DNA of 6,292 bases from positions 1-6,292 of the forward strand of contig JAACZX010000539.1 of the NCBI GenBank assembly GCA_009996555.1, written 5' to 3'. Numbering within the stretch: the first letter of the stretch is position 1; every line of letters starts with the position of its first letter. The DNA comes from Chitinophagaceae bacterium. GTDB taxonomy: Bacteria; Bacteroidota; Bacteroidia; Chitinophagales; Chitinophagaceae. Both the position numbers and the translations under genes were made by a program. The notes under the pieces were generated by a model, which was given only the letters and a program-made list of their open reading frames with translations, was not told the DNA's origin and did not search any database. Below, in pieces: positions 6,185-6,292 of the stretch.

Positions 6185-6292
6185 CTAATTCCGGGTAAAC
6201 TGGAGCTGTCCGTCCTGCGATGGGCTATCGTCTTTAAGTTTGATGCTGTTGGTTGTTAGTTCTGTTTTGAGCCAGTTGCCATTCAGGTCGCT
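6185..6292 (-). CDS. C-terminal end of an unidentified gene, cut by the right window edge
   Basis: A minus-strand frame is open from the right edge to a TAG at 6187-6185 and encodes 35 residues, beginning SDLNGNWLKTEL and ending DGQLQFTRN. The composition is protein-like (balanced polar and hydrophobic residues, few rare ones), unlike the other frames over this stretch, and the stop is followed about 50 bp later by the metH promoter. The fragment is too short to assign a family. It is transcribed in the same direction as the metH operon but appears to be a separate unit. Confidence 0.5.
   Translation of the reverse strand, partial: SDLNGNWLKTELTTNSIKLKDDSPSQDGQLQFTRN

Overview
The window looks like a chromosomal stretch from a member of the Bacteroidota, probably Chitinophagaceae-like. 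The signs are: a TAnnTTTG-type -7 promoter element, A-rich translation starts with little Shine-Dalgarno signal, a lipoprotein with an LLSC-KK lipobox, a PAS-LuxR orphan regulator, a methionine synthase split into two genes, and a G/C-tract palindrome read as part of a coding sequence. The assignment is inference from style, not from a match.

Layout, left to right. Positions 1-191 (minus) hold the N-terminus of a lipoprotein that runs off the left edge. Positions 192-527 are a divergent intergenic region with no convincing gene. Positions 528-1295 (plus) encode a PAS-LuxR regulator. It converges on a minus-strand block that fills the rest of the window. In transcription order, that block is a candidate promoter near 6129-6158, a long structured leader (about 200 nt), the homocysteine/zinc methyltransferase half of MetH (4907-5917), a GxxExxY nuclease-fold protein (4470-4859), the folate/B12/activation half of MetH (1683-4421), and a small secreted protein (1335-1673). 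At the right edge, 6185-6292 (minus) is readable as the C-terminus of another gene.

The two MetH genes together supply all the modules of cobalamin-dependent methionine synthase. The first carries the Zn-thiol site that activates homocysteine. The second carries the methyltetrahydrofolate domain, the cap and B12 domains and the SAM-dependent reactivation domain.

The main oddities lie inside this operon. A 470-bp cassette with imperfect inverted-repeat ends sits exactly between the two MetH genes and carries the GxxExxY gene. One of its arms is fused so closely to the second MetH gene that it creates a spurious N-terminal extension. A palindromic G/C-tract sequence and a 21-bp partial duplication occupy two loops of the MetH activation domain in frame. 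The metH leader has three hairpins and a possible 25-codon Cys-rich upstream ORF whose stop codon overlaps the metH ribosome-binding site.
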